Part shown: positions 44,689 to 53,565 of the stretch, one piece after another
Position numbering within the stretch: position 1 is the stretch's first letter
Layout: every line of letters starts with the position of its first letter
Assembly: GCF_900112365.1 (NCBI RefSeq)
Contig: NZ_FOLQ01000002.1
Span: forward strand, 124,001 to 188,000
Reading direction: 5' to 3'
Source: Spirosoma endophyticum
Lineage (GTDB): Bacteria; Bacteroidota; Bacteroidia; Cytophagales; Spirosomataceae
Length of the DNA stretch: 64,000 nucleotides
Position numbers and translations under genes: made by a program
Notes under the pieces: model-generated
The model's database searches: none
Told to the model about the DNA's origin: nothing
What the model saw: only the letters and a program-made list of their open reading frames with translations

Positions 44689-45153
44689 ATGAAAATCAAT
44701 CACAGTTTCGACCACTACAAAACGCTTTTTGTAGCAACTGTCTGCCTTTTGTCGGCCTCATCCATTCAGGCACAGACGTTTACGGGTCAAGCAGATCTAT
44801 CTGCCTCGCCCACCAGCTTCGAGGCCGTAGTTTATCCGGTTGCTAGCAGCCCTACTACGATCCGAATCAACTTTAATAACCGAACGAACGGTGCTGTTCG
44901 GGTAGTTATTCGGGGTGAGAATGGGAAACCTGTGTATGAAGAATTCGAGTCGATCGCTCTTTACCGCCGACGGTTCGATTTTGCATCAATGCCTGCTGGA
45001 ACCTACACGATCGAACTCAGTAAAAAGAACGATCTCTTTACTCAAACGTTTTCGATCGAGCCACCAACAACGAGCCATATTACGATGACCAGCCAGCCAG
45101 TCCGCAAAACCCCCGAAACAACCGTGGAGAAAAAGTTGATTGTCAGCCAATAA
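44689..45153 (+). CDS. Small secreted protein with Ig-like/T9SS-type fold
   Basis: A 154-residue protein. The signal peptide (residues 1 to about 28, HYKTLFVATVCLLSASSIQA) is followed by a single beta-sandwich-like domain containing INFNNRTNGAVRVVIRGENG, YEEFESIALYRRRFDFASMP and AGTYTIEL, which resembles secretion-type or Ig-like repeat domains of Bacteroidota. The C-terminal 35 residues are polar and Thr-rich without a clear sorting signal (no strong C-terminal -KLVV- pattern beyond EKKLIVSQ). I do not assign a function. A perfect bidirectional terminator follows, so it is monocistronic. Confidence 0.65.
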   Translation: MKINHSFDHYKTLFVATVCLLSASSIQAQTFTGQADLSASPTSFEAVVYPVASSPTTIRINFNNRTNGAVRVVIRGENGKPVYEEFESIALYRRRFDFASMPAGTYTIELSKKNDLFTQTFSIEPPTTSHITMTSQPVRKTPETTVEKKLIVSQ

Positions 45154-45172
45154 CGGGACGTAGTGAATAGGC

Positions 45173-45212
45173 ATAAAAAAAGCACCAGACTTAAGTCTGG
45201 TGCTTTTTTTAT
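45173..45212. terminator. Bidirectional terminator after the small secreted protein
   Basis: A perfect palindrome with 20-base arms, core agcaccagactt / aagtctggtgct and A/T runs on both sides. It lies between two convergent genes. Confidence 0.88.
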
Positions 45213-45234
45213 GATCGAAAACGCTGAGGAAAAT

Positions 45235-45636
45235 CTAGGCGCTTTTTTTCGTGGTCTTGGCTGATTTCGTGGTCTTTTTGGTAGAGCTCTTTTTTGCTCC
45301 ACCGCCATCCAATGAGTTAATCCACACGGCTAACTTGGTAGCATCTTCCTTAGGTACCTGTTTCATGGGAGCCATTGGGGGGTAGCCAGGCCAGTGGGCC
45401 GGAATAGGATTATAAATCAGATTTACAATTTCTTCAGTGGAATACTTTTTCTTGGCTACGTCTGCATAAGCTGGGCCCACTAATCGCTGATTCGGACGGT
45501 GGCAGGCAATACAGGTATATTTCGTCATCAGCGTATTCATTTCCTCTGGAATGTCGGCTGGTGCCTGAGCGTTAGCATCAATGGAGGCTACGGCCAGCGC
45601 AGCCGAAGCGATGAGAATGCCAAAAGTTTTTTTCAT
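45235..45636 (-). CDS. Exported class I cytochrome c with lysine-rich tail
   Basis: A 133-residue monohaem cytochrome. Signal peptide (about residues 1-23, ending ANA), then the haem motif CIACH (Cys42, Cys45, His46). The distal ligand is probably Met88 or Met91 in YPPMAPMKQV. The last about 22 residues are a Lys/Ser/Thr tail (GAKKSSTKKTTKSAKTTKK), unusual for cytochrome c and likely to bind anionic partners. It probably carries electrons in the periplasm. A -7 element TATTTTTG with a TTG 20 bases further upstream lies before the start. The neighbours give no pathway. Confidence 0.85.
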   Translation of the reverse strand: MKKTFGILIASAALAVASIDANAQAPADIPEEMNTLMTKYTCIACHRPNQRLVGPAYADVAKKKYSTEEIVNLIYNPIPAHWPGYPPMAPMKQVPKEDATKLAVWINSLDGGGAKKSSTKKTTKSAKTTKKSA

Positions 45637-45695
45637 GAGCTAGGTAAGCGAAAAAATGGACTGACTGATTAATAATTGGTTAATAGGCAACCTCG

Positions 45696-45703
45696 CAAAA
45701 ATA
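45696..45703 (-). promoter_or_regulatory. Candidate cytochrome c promoter (-7 and -33)
   Basis: On the minus strand TATTTTTG matches TAnnTTTG, and TTG (45724-45726) lies 20 bases upstream, the best full -33/-7 pair seen in the window. About 60 bases to the start codon. Confidence 0.45.
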
Positions 45704-45808
45704 GATGGTTTCGGACGATAACCCAATTTTGGCTTCTGTTTTTCCTATTAAACAAAACATTAGACAGTTGTTCCTTAAAAACGTTTAAAATTGGCAAAAC
45801 AAAATAAT

Positions 45809-46546
45809 ATGCAACCGCTCGATCGCTTTTCCGGCCACGCCAATCTCTACGCTCAATACCGCATTGACTACCCGGCTGACCTATATGATTTTGTGCTTTC
45901 TTTCGCAACAGATCGGCAAACGGCCTGGGATTGTGCAACGGGCAACGGGCAGGTGGCGGGCGCACTGGCTGATTTTTTTGCGCAGGTAGAAGCTACAGAC
46001 ATCAGCGAAACGCAACTCATTCTGGCGATTAAAAAGCCAAATGTTACTTACCAGATCAGCACCGCTGAGCAATCGCCCTTTGCCGACAATACGTTCGATC
46101 TCATTACCGTAGCGCAGGCATTGCACTGGTTTGATGTGGCCGCCTTTCATCAGGAGGTTCGGCGGGTTGCTAAACCGGGCGCCGTGATTGCCGAATGGGG
46201 CTACGGTTTAGTTCAACTCGGGGCTGACCTTGATCCAATCATGCTGGATTTCTACCGCAACCGGATCGGACCGTACTGGGACCCGCAGCGTGCCTACATT
46301 GATGATGCCTATGCTACGTTGCCATTTCCATTCGCCGATCCGCAACGAGCTGAATTTACCGCCCGCCGGACCTGGTCGCTGGAGCGATTTTTAAATTACC
46401 TCAGAACCTGGTCAGCCGTTCGGCAGTACATCCACGAAAACGAAGAAGACCCTATAATTGGGCTGGGAGAGGAGCTTGCACCTACTTGGGGCGATGACGA
46501 ACGCGAAGTAAATTTCCCGGTTTTTTTACGGGTGGGGCGGGTTTGA
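45809..46546 (+). CDS. Class I SAM-dependent methyltransferase
   Basis: A 245-residue methyltransferase of the UbiE/type 11 group. The SAM loop is WDCATGNGQVAGALADFF, the acidic ribose-binding position is in VEATDISETQL, and post-motif II is TFDLITVAQALHWFDVAAF. These are the small-molecule type. The ATG at 45809 was preferred over a TTG at 45791; both give the same core. The substrate is not deducible. Cytosolic, no operon partner. Confidence 0.82.
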   Translation: MQPLDRFSGHANLYAQYRIDYPADLYDFVLSFATDRQTAWDCATGNGQVAGALADFFAQVEATDISETQLILAIKKPNVTYQISTAEQSPFADNTFDLITVAQALHWFDVAAFHQEVRRVAKPGAVIAEWGYGLVQLGADLDPIMLDFYRNRIGPYWDPQRAYIDDAYATLPFPFADPQRAEFTARRTWSLERFLNYLRTWSAVRQYIHENEEDPIIGLGEELAPTWGDDEREVNFPVFLRVGRV

Positions 46547-46590
46547 CTACCACTGGTTTCTCGACTTCTCGTAATCAGACAAGATTCTTC

Positions 46591-47445
46591 TTAGAACTTT
46601 ATCCGGTAGTTGTAGATAGTCGATTTAACCTTACACATTAAAATGAAATGTTCGTTTGTAAAACCTGTTACCCGAAATTGAGTAATAGGTACGTTATTCA
46701 ATGTGCCATTTGCATATAATAAGTCCGATTCAAAAACTACAAAATTTAATTTGAAAATAGAATCAAACTGTGATTTAGTAAATTGAAAAGCATTGCTCGA
46801 CATCTCCATTTTTTCGATACAGGTAAACGTCGTTTTTTCCTTGAGTTTAGCTCTAAATTCCTGGGCATTTAAGGACATCGTTGTATAAGATATACCTGAT
46901 ACGTTCATGGCGGCAGTCCTGTTTGCTAAAACTATGTATATACCGCCCGTAGAGTCTATTTGGGTAGTGTGGATCAGGTTGCCACCGCTCATGGCACATT
47001 GCATTTTTAGTTTACGAAATAACCGCTTCTTGGCTATTCCCATACTACCCAGTATAGCACCAGCAAGTGCGCCTGCGGGATTAACCGAAACACTTCCCTC
47101 CATCTCAGCATTCACGGTGCCGACCTGACGAAAATTCCGTACTTCACTCGCTGCACGAGTCATTGAGACATTTTCCCAATCATCAGGACCAATTACTTTA
47201 TTGTAAGTTGGTGGTTCAGAAAACATCTGAATTTGTCCAGATCTGGAGATAATCTTCTGCACCGTGTTTTTATGAATACTGGTTATAAGGGCTTCATTTA
47301 GTTGGGTAAATTTTACAGAGTCTATTGTTATCTCATGCACAATACAGATAATTTTTTCTGTATTTGTATAAATGGTATCGCTTTGGGAAAAACATGCATA
47401 GGTAGCGTGTAATATTAAGAAAATTACTAGTAAAATATGCTTCAT
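46591..47445 (-). CDS. Secreted hypothetical protein, 284 residues
   Basis: I do not recognise the family by name. A signal peptide (HILLVIFLILHATYACFSQ) is followed by a small beta-rich domain (SDTIYTNTEKIICIVHEITI, DSVKFTQLNEALI and HKNTVQKIISRSGQIQMF) that resembles a widespread, uncharacterised Bacteroidota repeat-like module. A Gly-rich, hydrophobic stretch near the middle (VNPAGALAGAILGSMGIAKK) could insert in or cross a membrane. Codon use is more AT-rich than its neighbours (many ata, tta and aat codons), which hints at recent acquisition. No partner genes. No function is proposed. Confidence 0.65.
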   Translation of the reverse strand: MKHILLVIFLILHATYACFSQSDTIYTNTEKIICIVHEITIDSVKFTQLNEALITSIHKNTVQKIISRSGQIQMFSEPPTYNKVIGPDDWENVSMTRAASEVRNFRQVGTVNAEMEGSVSVNPAGALAGAILGSMGIAKKRLFRKLKMQCAMSGGNLIHTTQIDSTGGIYIVLANRTAAMNVSGISYTTMSLNAQEFRAKLKEKTTFTCIEKMEMSSNAFQFTKSQFDSIFKLNFVVFESDLLYANGTLNNVPITQFRVTGFTNEHFILMCKVKSTIYNYRIKF

Positions 47446-47542
47446 CTAAAGGTAGATTTTATGCACGCAAATTGTGCTTTGTATGTAGTGTAAATGAGCT
47501 AAAGATATAAATCAGGTGCCAAATATATACATTTGTTTGGCG

Positions 47543-49231
47543 CTAGGCATCCCAAATGACACGTATCACTTTGCCGTGGACGCCAATCGTCTGGAAAAAT
47601 TCCAGCCAGTGTAGTTGCTGCGGGCCGAGGTGATCGGTGGGAGATTTAACTTCGACAAAATCGTACTGGCCCTGTTCATTCCAGATCAGCAGATCGGGGA
47701 AGCCACGCGTGTGTTCGCGGAGGTTACGAGCCATTTCGAGCAGAATCAATCGCAACTGATCAACATCCAGTAGTTCGATCATTCGCTGCACGAGCGTTAA
47801 TAACTCATCAGACCAGTCGACCAGTACGTTCGTGATACCGTATTTGGCATTGAACATTCGGCCTGTATGCCTTCGCCACTCATCTTTTGTGATAAGTTCG
47901 GCTAGCCGCTTTTTGAGTAGATCTTCCCGCTTGACGTAAAAATCGGGCAGGTAAAAATCCGATGGAGCACGTTGCAGCGGATGGTGAATTGCCGATACGT
48001 TGGCGTCGTAAATAATATCCCAGAACACAAGCCCAAACAGACCGCGCCAGGGATAATTCTCTGTAAAAGCCGCATCGTAGTCATTCTCCAGGTAATAATT
48101 CATGACCCCCGCTTCGACGTGATGCCGATAGGCCGCCGGAATGTTAACGCTGTCGGCATCCAGCAAAAAGCGGGTTGTCGCTTTGCGGGTACGTTTCTTT
48201 TCACCTACACTCAGAATTTTCTCCCGGAAATCGGTGGCGAAATAACGTTCCTCAGCATTTAGTGGGTTCACCGCAATTTCGTCGCAGAGAGCAAGGGCTT
48301 CCTCTACAGAACCGTTTTTGAACAGCAACCGAACACGCCGTTCGCGGGCCGGCACACGGTCCGAAAGTTCGTAAACCGACAGGGCCTGCTCGGGCAATTT
48401 CTGCCGTTCCAGGTAAGCGCCCACCCGAACGACCAATTTCTGATAGGCTGGAATCGCAATTTCGGTGAGTTCAGGGCGGGTTTCGTTCCAGTTCAAAAAC
48501 CAGTTGTAAATATCTTCGGCGGGTGTTTCAGCTTCTTTGAGGTCGTAGAATTCTTCGCTCGTGAGCGAAATCAGCAGTTTATCCTCCACCTCTTTCCGGG
48601 TTCGGAAACGGGCCGTTAACTTACTCTCGTCGTAGCGTTCAAAATTAACCATGCCCAGATCGCGAACCACAAACTCGGTCATGCTACCGCCCCGATTGCC
48701 GAAAAACAGGTATTTTACCATCATACCCTCGGCCTCGAAGTTCATTTTCGTGACCGTTTCGCGGGTGGTCAGGCTGGTAACTATCTCGCCGAAATCGAGT
48801 TCATTGAGTGCATAACGGACTACGCCCTCTTTTTTTTCTTTGTTTAACGGTCGGATTTCTTCGGGTTCCAGAGGCAGTAAGTCGAGTAGTTCGGGTTTGG
48901 TAAAAACGCTCAATGCGGCTTCACCAACTATAGCATGCTGGGCCGATAGTCGCTCAATAAATCCCGTTGTAATTAATTCATCAGCCGCTGCCGTTACGTC
49001 ACTTATTTCAGCATACTGTAGTTTGTTGATACGAAAAAAGAGTCCTTTGCGGTTACTGAACCGTACATATAGGCATTGGGCATCGAGCGAAAGAGCCTCG
49101 AATCGACGCACGAAATCCCATTCGGCCTCATTCAGAAGATTACCATAAAGCCGTTTGACAAAGTCCAGTACGTAGCGGAAATTGTCGAGGTAATAGCGGG
49201 GAGTAAGGATAAGTTTCTGTCGTCCAACCAT
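47543..49231 (-). CDS. FAN1-like VRR-NUC structure-specific nuclease
   Basis: A 562-residue protein with a C-terminal VRR-NUC nuclease domain. GFPDLLIWNEQGQYDFVEVK contains catalytic Asp513, Glu527 and Lys529, followed by SPTDHLGPQQLHWLEFF and VIRV. The segment GLFGLVFWDIIYDANVSAIH matches the FAN1-specific motif seen in human and Pseudomonas enzymes, and the middle is a long helical (TPR-like) region. FAN1 cleaves 5' flaps and unhooks interstrand cross-links; the Pseudomonas protein is 559 residues, close to this one. The frame opens 20 codons earlier, but those codons lie in a palindromic repeat (49235-49294), so Met at 49231 is taken as the start. Confidence 0.85.
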   Translation of the reverse strand: MVGRQKLILTPRYYLDNFRYVLDFVKRLYGNLLNEAEWDFVRRFEALSLDAQCLYVRFSNRKGLFFRINKLQYAEISDVTAAADELITTGFIERLSAQHAIVGEAALSVFTKPELLDLLPLEPEEIRPLNKEKKEGVVRYALNELDFGEIVTSLTTRETVTKMNFEAEGMMVKYLFFGNRGGSMTEFVVRDLGMVNFERYDESKLTARFRTRKEVEDKLLISLTSEEFYDLKEAETPAEDIYNWFLNWNETRPELTEIAIPAYQKLVVRVGAYLERQKLPEQALSVYELSDRVPARERRVRLLFKNGSVEEALALCDEIAVNPLNAEERYFATDFREKILSVGEKKRTRKATTRFLLDADSVNIPAAYRHHVEAGVMNYYLENDYDAAFTENYPWRGLFGLVFWDIIYDANVSAIHHPLQRAPSDFYLPDFYVKREDLLKKRLAELITKDEWRRHTGRMFNAKYGITNVLVDWSDELLTLVQRMIELLDVDQLRLILLEMARNLREHTRGFPDLLIWNEQGQYDFVEVKSPTDHLGPQQLHWLEFFQTIGVHGKVIRVIWDA

Positions 49232-49234
49232 ACT

Positions 49235-49294
49235 GTAGTGCGGGCGGAAACCCGCAACACGTTTATGAAATTTACGGGTTTCCACCCGCATTAC
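49235..49294. repeat. Palindromic repeat family A, copy 2
   Basis: gtagtgcgggcggaaacccg and ggtttccacccgcattac form a hairpin between the divergent FAN1-like and membrane protein genes. It shares 18 of 22 left-arm and 15 of 18 right-arm bases with 9683-9740. Confidence 0.75.
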
Positions 49295-49315
49295 ATAACA
49301 AAAAAACAGCCATTT

Positions 49316-50317
49316 ATGTCCCCGAACGACATACTGAATGAACTAGGTAAACAAGGTATTTTACGCGCCGATCAGCCGACAGAAATCGCTGAAATCGAGC
49401 GAAAAAGACCCTTTTCACTGCATTGGGAACTCCGGTCGATGCTTTATATTGGCATTTTGCTGTTGAGTACCGGGCTGGGCTTATTGGTCTACGATAATTT
49501 CGATCGAATTGGCCACGGCGCGTTACTGGCAACCATTGCGACAGGTTGTGCAGGCTGCTTTGTGTTTGCCTGGCGTTACCGGCCGGAGTGGACCATGGTG
49601 CAGGCCAAAAGCCGCTCGACATTTGGCGATTACGCTCTGATTATGGCCTGTCTGTTGTTTCTTACGCTGGAAGGCTATGCGCAATATGCCTATACCATTT
49701 TTGGAAATCGCTACGGTTTGGTAACCCTGCTGCCAGCTGTGCTGTTTGTGCCATTAGCGTATCGTTTCGACCATCGGGGTGTGTTGGGTATGGCATTGAC
49801 CGCGCTTATCTCGTGGGTAGGCTTAACCGTTCGGCCGCTTGAATTGTATTTCAAGACTAACTTTTTTGAGCGGGAAACAGTATTTTCTGCCGTTATTCTG
49901 GCATTGATTCTGATTGGTCTGGCGTTCGTGCTGGAGCGGCAACGTATCAAAGCACACTTTACTTATACCTACCTCACCATCGCCGGAAATCTGCTGATGG
50001 TGGCCTTGTTGGGCGGCCTGTTCAATTTCGATGACCTCCGAATCGGGTTCGCACTTGGACTGGCGGCAACGTGTGTTACGTTCGACCAATACGCCCGCCG
50101 AATGCGCAAAAACCCAACCACGGCTGATGGGTCATTTCTGTTTCTTCTGATGAGCGTAGTGTACGGATACATTGGTGTTACGTACCTGTTTTTTCATTAC
50201 CTCCGTCCAAAAGGCGACGATGCCTATTACTGGTATTTCATTCTGACCGGCATTGCCCTGGTTTATTATCTGATGAGTCAGTTACCTAAAGGAAACAGAA
50301 CGAATGAAAGCCTATAA
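49316..50317 (+). CDS. DUF2157-like polytopic membrane protein
   Basis: A 333-residue inner-membrane protein with about nine hydrophobic helices after a 40-residue soluble N-terminus. The start MSPNDILNELGKQGILRADQ is followed by RPFSLHWELRSMLYIGILLL, the pattern of DUF2157 predicted membrane proteins. Upstream in-frame codons lie in the neighbouring repeat and gene and were excluded. It overlaps the next gene by 14 bases in another frame, so the two are translationally coupled. No enzymatic motif is visible. Function unknown. Confidence 0.75.
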   Translation: MSPNDILNELGKQGILRADQPTEIAEIERKRPFSLHWELRSMLYIGILLLSTGLGLLVYDNFDRIGHGALLATIATGCAGCFVFAWRYRPEWTMVQAKSRSTFGDYALIMACLLFLTLEGYAQYAYTIFGNRYGLVTLLPAVLFVPLAYRFDHRGVLGMALTALISWVGLTVRPLELYFKTNFFERETVFSAVILALILIGLAFVLERQRIKAHFTYTYLTIAGNLLMVALLGGLFNFDDLRIGFALGLAATCVTFDQYARRMRKNPTTADGSFLFLLMSVVYGYIGVTYLFFHYLRPKGDDAYYWYFILTGIALVYYLMSQLPKGNRTNESL

Positions 50318-51509
50318 CGAGCAGTGGATTTATAACCGCGAAATTCTTGGGCAGGCAGCGCGCTGGCATCGTCAACGGTTGTTGACGGATGAACAACTGG
50401 TTGCGGTGCAGAAAGCCTATCCGGTGGAGTTTCGGCAGACAAACGGCTTTATTGAAATTGGGTTATTTCTGTTTACGGCGGTTGCCATTCTGGCTTGTTA
50501 CTTGCTACCGGCCAGCATTTTTTCGACCTTGCTGAGCGACCAGACCACTTATGGTATTTTCAACATAGTGTTTGGTATTGGCGTGGGCATTGTGGGGCAT
50601 GTCCTAATCAACCGACGGCTTCTGTACCGGAATGGTATTGATAACGCCTTTGTCGTTACGTTGACCGGCTTTCTGGCTTTCGGATTGAACCAGCTTTTTC
50701 CGAATGGTCTTTCTCTGGCTACGCATTGTTTAATTACATTGCCCTTATTGCTTCTGGTGCTCTGGTATTATGGCGATACGTTGATTGCCTTCTTTACACT
50801 AGCTACGCTGTATACTTATGTTTTTGATAGCATATTGAAGGTGAGTGGAGGGAAAAATATGCTTCCATTTGTAATGATGGGCATTTCTCTGTTGATTTAT
50901 ACCGCGACAAAACAAATCATTAATCGAAATCCGAAACAGCTCTACTACGCTGATCCGCTGAATCTGGCGCAGTGGATTTCGCTGATTGTTCTGGCTGCCA
51001 GTGGTAATTATTACGTAGTGCGGGAGCTAAATGGTGTCCTGCTAAAAACGTCCATACTTCGAAGCCACGCTGCGGTCGCACCGGAAATTAGCCTGGCGTG
51101 GCTATTCTGGTTGCTTACCTTTCTGATTCCAACTATCTATTTGTGGCAAGGCGTAGCGAAGAGAAATCGGATGCTGATTATTCTCGGTATGCTGGGATTA
51201 ATTGCCGCTTTTATGACGGTACACGAATATCATGCGCTGGTGCCGCTCAACGTAGCACTAACTATTGGTGGATTGGTGCTGATTGGCCTTTCCATTCTGG
51301 GCATTCAGTATTTGCGGACGGCAACGGCGGATCGTTCAACCAGCAGCTTTACCGACGATCCTGACGACGATTCGCCCAATGAGTTTTTTACGAATGCGGC
51401 ATCTGTCGTAGCGATTCAGGCAGCAGGTACTACGTCGCCCGCACCACGAGACGATGTTCGATTTGGTGGAGGGGAGTTTGGCGGTGCCGGGAGCGAAGGG
51501 AAGTATTGA
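50304..51509 (+). CDS. Polytopic membrane protein with glycine-rich C-terminal tail
   Basis: A 401-residue membrane protein. A 45-residue soluble N-terminus (YNEQWIYNREILGQAARWHR) is followed by about ten helices and an acidic, polar region (residues about 345-385) ending in FGGGEFGGAGSEGKY. That tail resembles the Gly-rich ends of TPM/YgcG-type proteins, which are thought to attach to or pass the envelope. It may correspond to DUF4401-like partners of DUF2157 proteins, but I cannot confirm this by eye. It overlaps the upstream gene by 14 bases and probably forms a complex with it. A TAAGTTTG -7 element for pgk lies after its stop. Confidence 0.7.
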   Translation: MKAYNEQWIYNREILGQAARWHRQRLLTDEQLVAVQKAYPVEFRQTNGFIEIGLFLFTAVAILACYLLPASIFSTLLSDQTTYGIFNIVFGIGVGIVGHVLINRRLLYRNGIDNAFVVTLTGFLAFGLNQLFPNGLSLATHCLITLPLLLLVLWYYGDTLIAFFTLATLYTYVFDSILKVSGGKNMLPFVMMGISLLIYTATKQIINRNPKQLYYADPLNLAQWISLIVLAASGNYYVVRELNGVLLKTSILRSHAAVAPEISLAWLFWLLTFLIPTIYLWQGVAKRNRMLIILGMLGLIAAFMTVHEYHALVPLNVALTIGGLVLIGLSILGIQYLRTATADRSTSSFTDDPDDDSPNEFFTNAASVVAIQAAGTTSPAPRDDVRFGGGEFGGAGSEGKY

Positions 51510-51541
51510 GATCATCGCGTTCGTGTCTGCCAAAAAAGCCC

Positions 51542-51549
51542 TAAGTTTG
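51542..51549 (+). promoter_or_regulatory. Candidate pgk -7 promoter element
   Basis: TAAGTTTG matches TAnnTTTG exactly, 32 bases before the pgk ATG, giving a leader of about 25 bases. No clear -33 motif. Confidence 0.4.
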
Positions 51550-51580
51550 GCCCCGCAAACCAACGACCATACGCAGTCGC

Positions 51581-52768
51581 ATGAAAACCCTGGATTCATA
51601 CAATTTTGCCGGTAAGAAAGCCCTCGTTCGGGTAGATTTCAACGTACCGCTCGACAGAGAGTACAACATCACTGACGACACTCGTATCAAAGCCACCATT
51701 CCAACCGTCCTAAAAATCGTAAACGACGGTGGGTCGGCTATTCTGATGTCACACCTCGGTCGGCCGAAGGGTGGTCCCGAAGAAAAGTATTCCCTCAAAC
51801 ACCTCTTGCCCGCGCTGGAAAAAGCGTTCGGTCGCGAAGTGAAATTTGCTGACGACTGCATTGGACAATCCGCTACTGATCTGGCTGCCAGCCTGAAACC
51901 GGGCGAGATTCTGTTGCTCGAAAACCTGCGTTTCTACAAAGAAGAAGAGAAAGGGGACGTAGCATTCGCCGAAAAATTAGCCAAACTCGGTGATGTTTGG
52001 GTAAACGATGCCTTCGGAACGGCACACCGCGCTCACGCCAGCACGGCCGTTATGGGGCAGTTCTTGACGGATCGTGTTGCTGGCTACGTGATGCAGGCAG
52101 AGTTAGACAACGCTAAAAAGATTCTGGAAGAAGCGCAACGGCCTTTTACGGCTATTATGGGCGGAGCCAAAATCTCGGACAAAATCCTGATCATCGAAAA
52201 ACTCCTCGACAATGTCGACAATCTCATTATTGGGGGCGGGATGACCTATACGTTTACTAAAGCGAAGGGTGGCCAAATCGGTAACTCGCTGCTCGAAGCC
52301 GATAAGCAGGAACTAGCGCTTGAACTGCTGAAAAAAGCTGAGGAAAAAGGGGTTAACATTTATATGCCGCTTGACAACCTCTGTGCCGACGATTTCTCAA
52401 ATGATGCGAATCGGAAGGTTGTGCCTACAGGACAAATTCCTGATGGCTGGCAGGGGCTTGACATTGGTCCTGAAACCATCAAGCTGTTTAGTGATGTCGT
52501 TTCCAAGTCTAAAACTATTCTCTGGAATGGTCCAATGGGCGTTTTTGAGTTCGAGAATTTCGCTCACGGTACCAATGCCATTGCCGAAGCGGTGGTGAAA
52601 GCAACCGAAGAAAATGGCGCGTTCTCGCTTATTGGCGGGGGCGACTCAGCGTCGGCCATCAACCAGGCTGGCTATGGCGACCGCGTTAGCTACGTATCAA
52701 CGGGCGGTGGTGCTTTGCTGGAATATATGGAAGGTAAAGTGCTGCCAGGAGTAGCAGCACTGGAATAA
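51581..52768 (+). CDS. pgk: Phosphoglycerate kinase
   Basis: A 395-residue phosphoglycerate kinase, which transfers the phosphate of 1,3-bisphosphoglycerate to ADP in glycolysis. N-terminal [14 protein letters not shown] is the substrate-binding signature, with SHLGRPKGG and [13 protein letters not shown], and the C-terminal nucleotide lobe has [18 protein letters not shown] and [13 protein letters not shown]. Full length. A -7 element precedes it and a 26-bp hairpin follows. No other glycolytic gene is adjacent. Confidence 0.97.
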   Translation: MKTLDSYNFAGKKALVRVDFNVPLDREYNITDDTRIKATIPTVLKIVNDGGSAILMSHLGRPKGGPEEKYSLKHLLPALEKAFGREVKFADDCIGQSATDLAASLKPGEILLLENLRFYKEEEKGDVAFAEKLAKLGDVWVNDAFGTAHRAHASTAVMGQFLTDRVAGYVMQAELDNAKKILEEAQRPFTAIMGGAKISDKILIIEKLLDNVDNLIIGGGMTYTFTKAKGGQIGNSLLEADKQELALELLKKAEEKGVNIYMPLDNLCADDFSNDANRKVVPTGQIPDGWQGLDIGPETIKLFSDVVSKSKTILWNGPMGVFEFENFAHGTNAIAEAVVKATEENGAFSLIGGGDSASAINQAGYGDRVSYVSTGGGALLEYMEGKVLPGVAALE

Positions 52769-52789
52769 CTGCCAAAATTTGTCACAGAA

Positions 52790-52855
52790 ATGTAAAGGCT
52801 GTTCGGGATTGTCAATTATAATTAATAGCTTGACAATCCCGAACAGCCTTTACAT
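52790..52855. terminator. Long hairpin between pgk and purQ
   Basis: 26-bp arms (52790-52815 and 52830-52855; core ggctgttcgggattgtcaa) with a 14-base AT-rich loop. It lies between two convergent genes. No T-run follows, so termination would depend on the very stable stem. Confidence 0.6.
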
Positions 52856-52878
52856 TCTCTACCTATTCTTAGTCTTTC

Positions 52879-53565
52879 TTAAACTAAAACAGCTTTCAGA
52901 ATCTGATCCAGAATCAGTCGACCGTCGGTATTGCCGAGAACAGGATCGGCCGCACGCTCAGGGTGTGGCATCATGCCAAAAACGTTTTTGCCCAGGTTGG
53001 TTACGCCTGCAATATTCTCTAAACTACCATTCGGATTTGAGGCATCCGTAATCGCTCCTGTTTCGTCGCAGTAGCGAAAGAGTACCTGACCGTTATCGTT
53101 CATTTCGTTGAGCGTATCGCTGTCCGCAAAGTAACGACCTTCGCCGTGAGCCATCGGAATTTTGTAGGCAGGGCGGTCCAATCCGGCGGTCAACAGAGCG
53201 TCGGGCGATTGGGGGGTCAGGTAAATGTTTTTGCAGATATACTGCTGGTTTGAATTACGCAGCAACACGCCCGGTACGAGCCGAGCCTCGGCCAGCACCT
53301 GGAATCCATTACAGATACCCATCAGATACCCACCCCTATTTGCATGGGCGATAACTTCGTTCATAATGGGTGAGAATCGGGCGACAGCCCCCGTGCGGAG
53401 GTAGTCGCCGTAGGAGAAGCCACCGGGTAGAATAATGAAGTCGCACCCTTGAAGGTCGTGGTCTTTATGCCAGAGTTTTACGACCTTCTGGTCCATCAGT
53501 TCCAGCGTATCGACTGCGTCCTGATCGCAGTTAGAGCCGGGGAAAACAACAACGCCAAATTTCAT
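52879..53565 (-). CDS. purQ: Phosphoribosylformylglycinamidine synthase subunit PurQ
   Basis: A 228-residue glutamine amidotransferase subunit that supplies ammonia for FGAM synthesis. KFGVVVFPGSNCDQD is the diagnostic N-terminus, the catalytic Cys85 is in GICNGFQVL, and His/Glu are in MMPHPERA. The nucleophile elbow and oxyanion features are intact. It acts with PurL and PurS; purS is at 7.9-8.2 kb and no purL is in the window. A perfect TACCTTTG -7 element lies 32 bases upstream of the start. Confidence 0.95.
   Translation of the reverse strand: MKFGVVVFPGSNCDQDAVDTLELMDQKVVKLWHKDHDLQGCDFIILPGGFSYGDYLRTGAVARFSPIMNEVIAHANRGGYLMGICNGFQVLAEARLVPGVLLRNSNQQYICKNIYLTPQSPDALLTAGLDRPAYKIPMAHGEGRYFADSDTLNEMNDNGQVLFRYCDETGAITDASNPNGSLENIAGVTNLGKNVFGMMPHPERAADPVLGNTDGRLILDQILKAVLV

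Noticed and set aside
49232..49291. 20 additional N-terminal residues of the FAN1-like protein
   Set aside because: They are translated from a palindromic repeat found elsewhere in the window, so the downstream Met is the better start.
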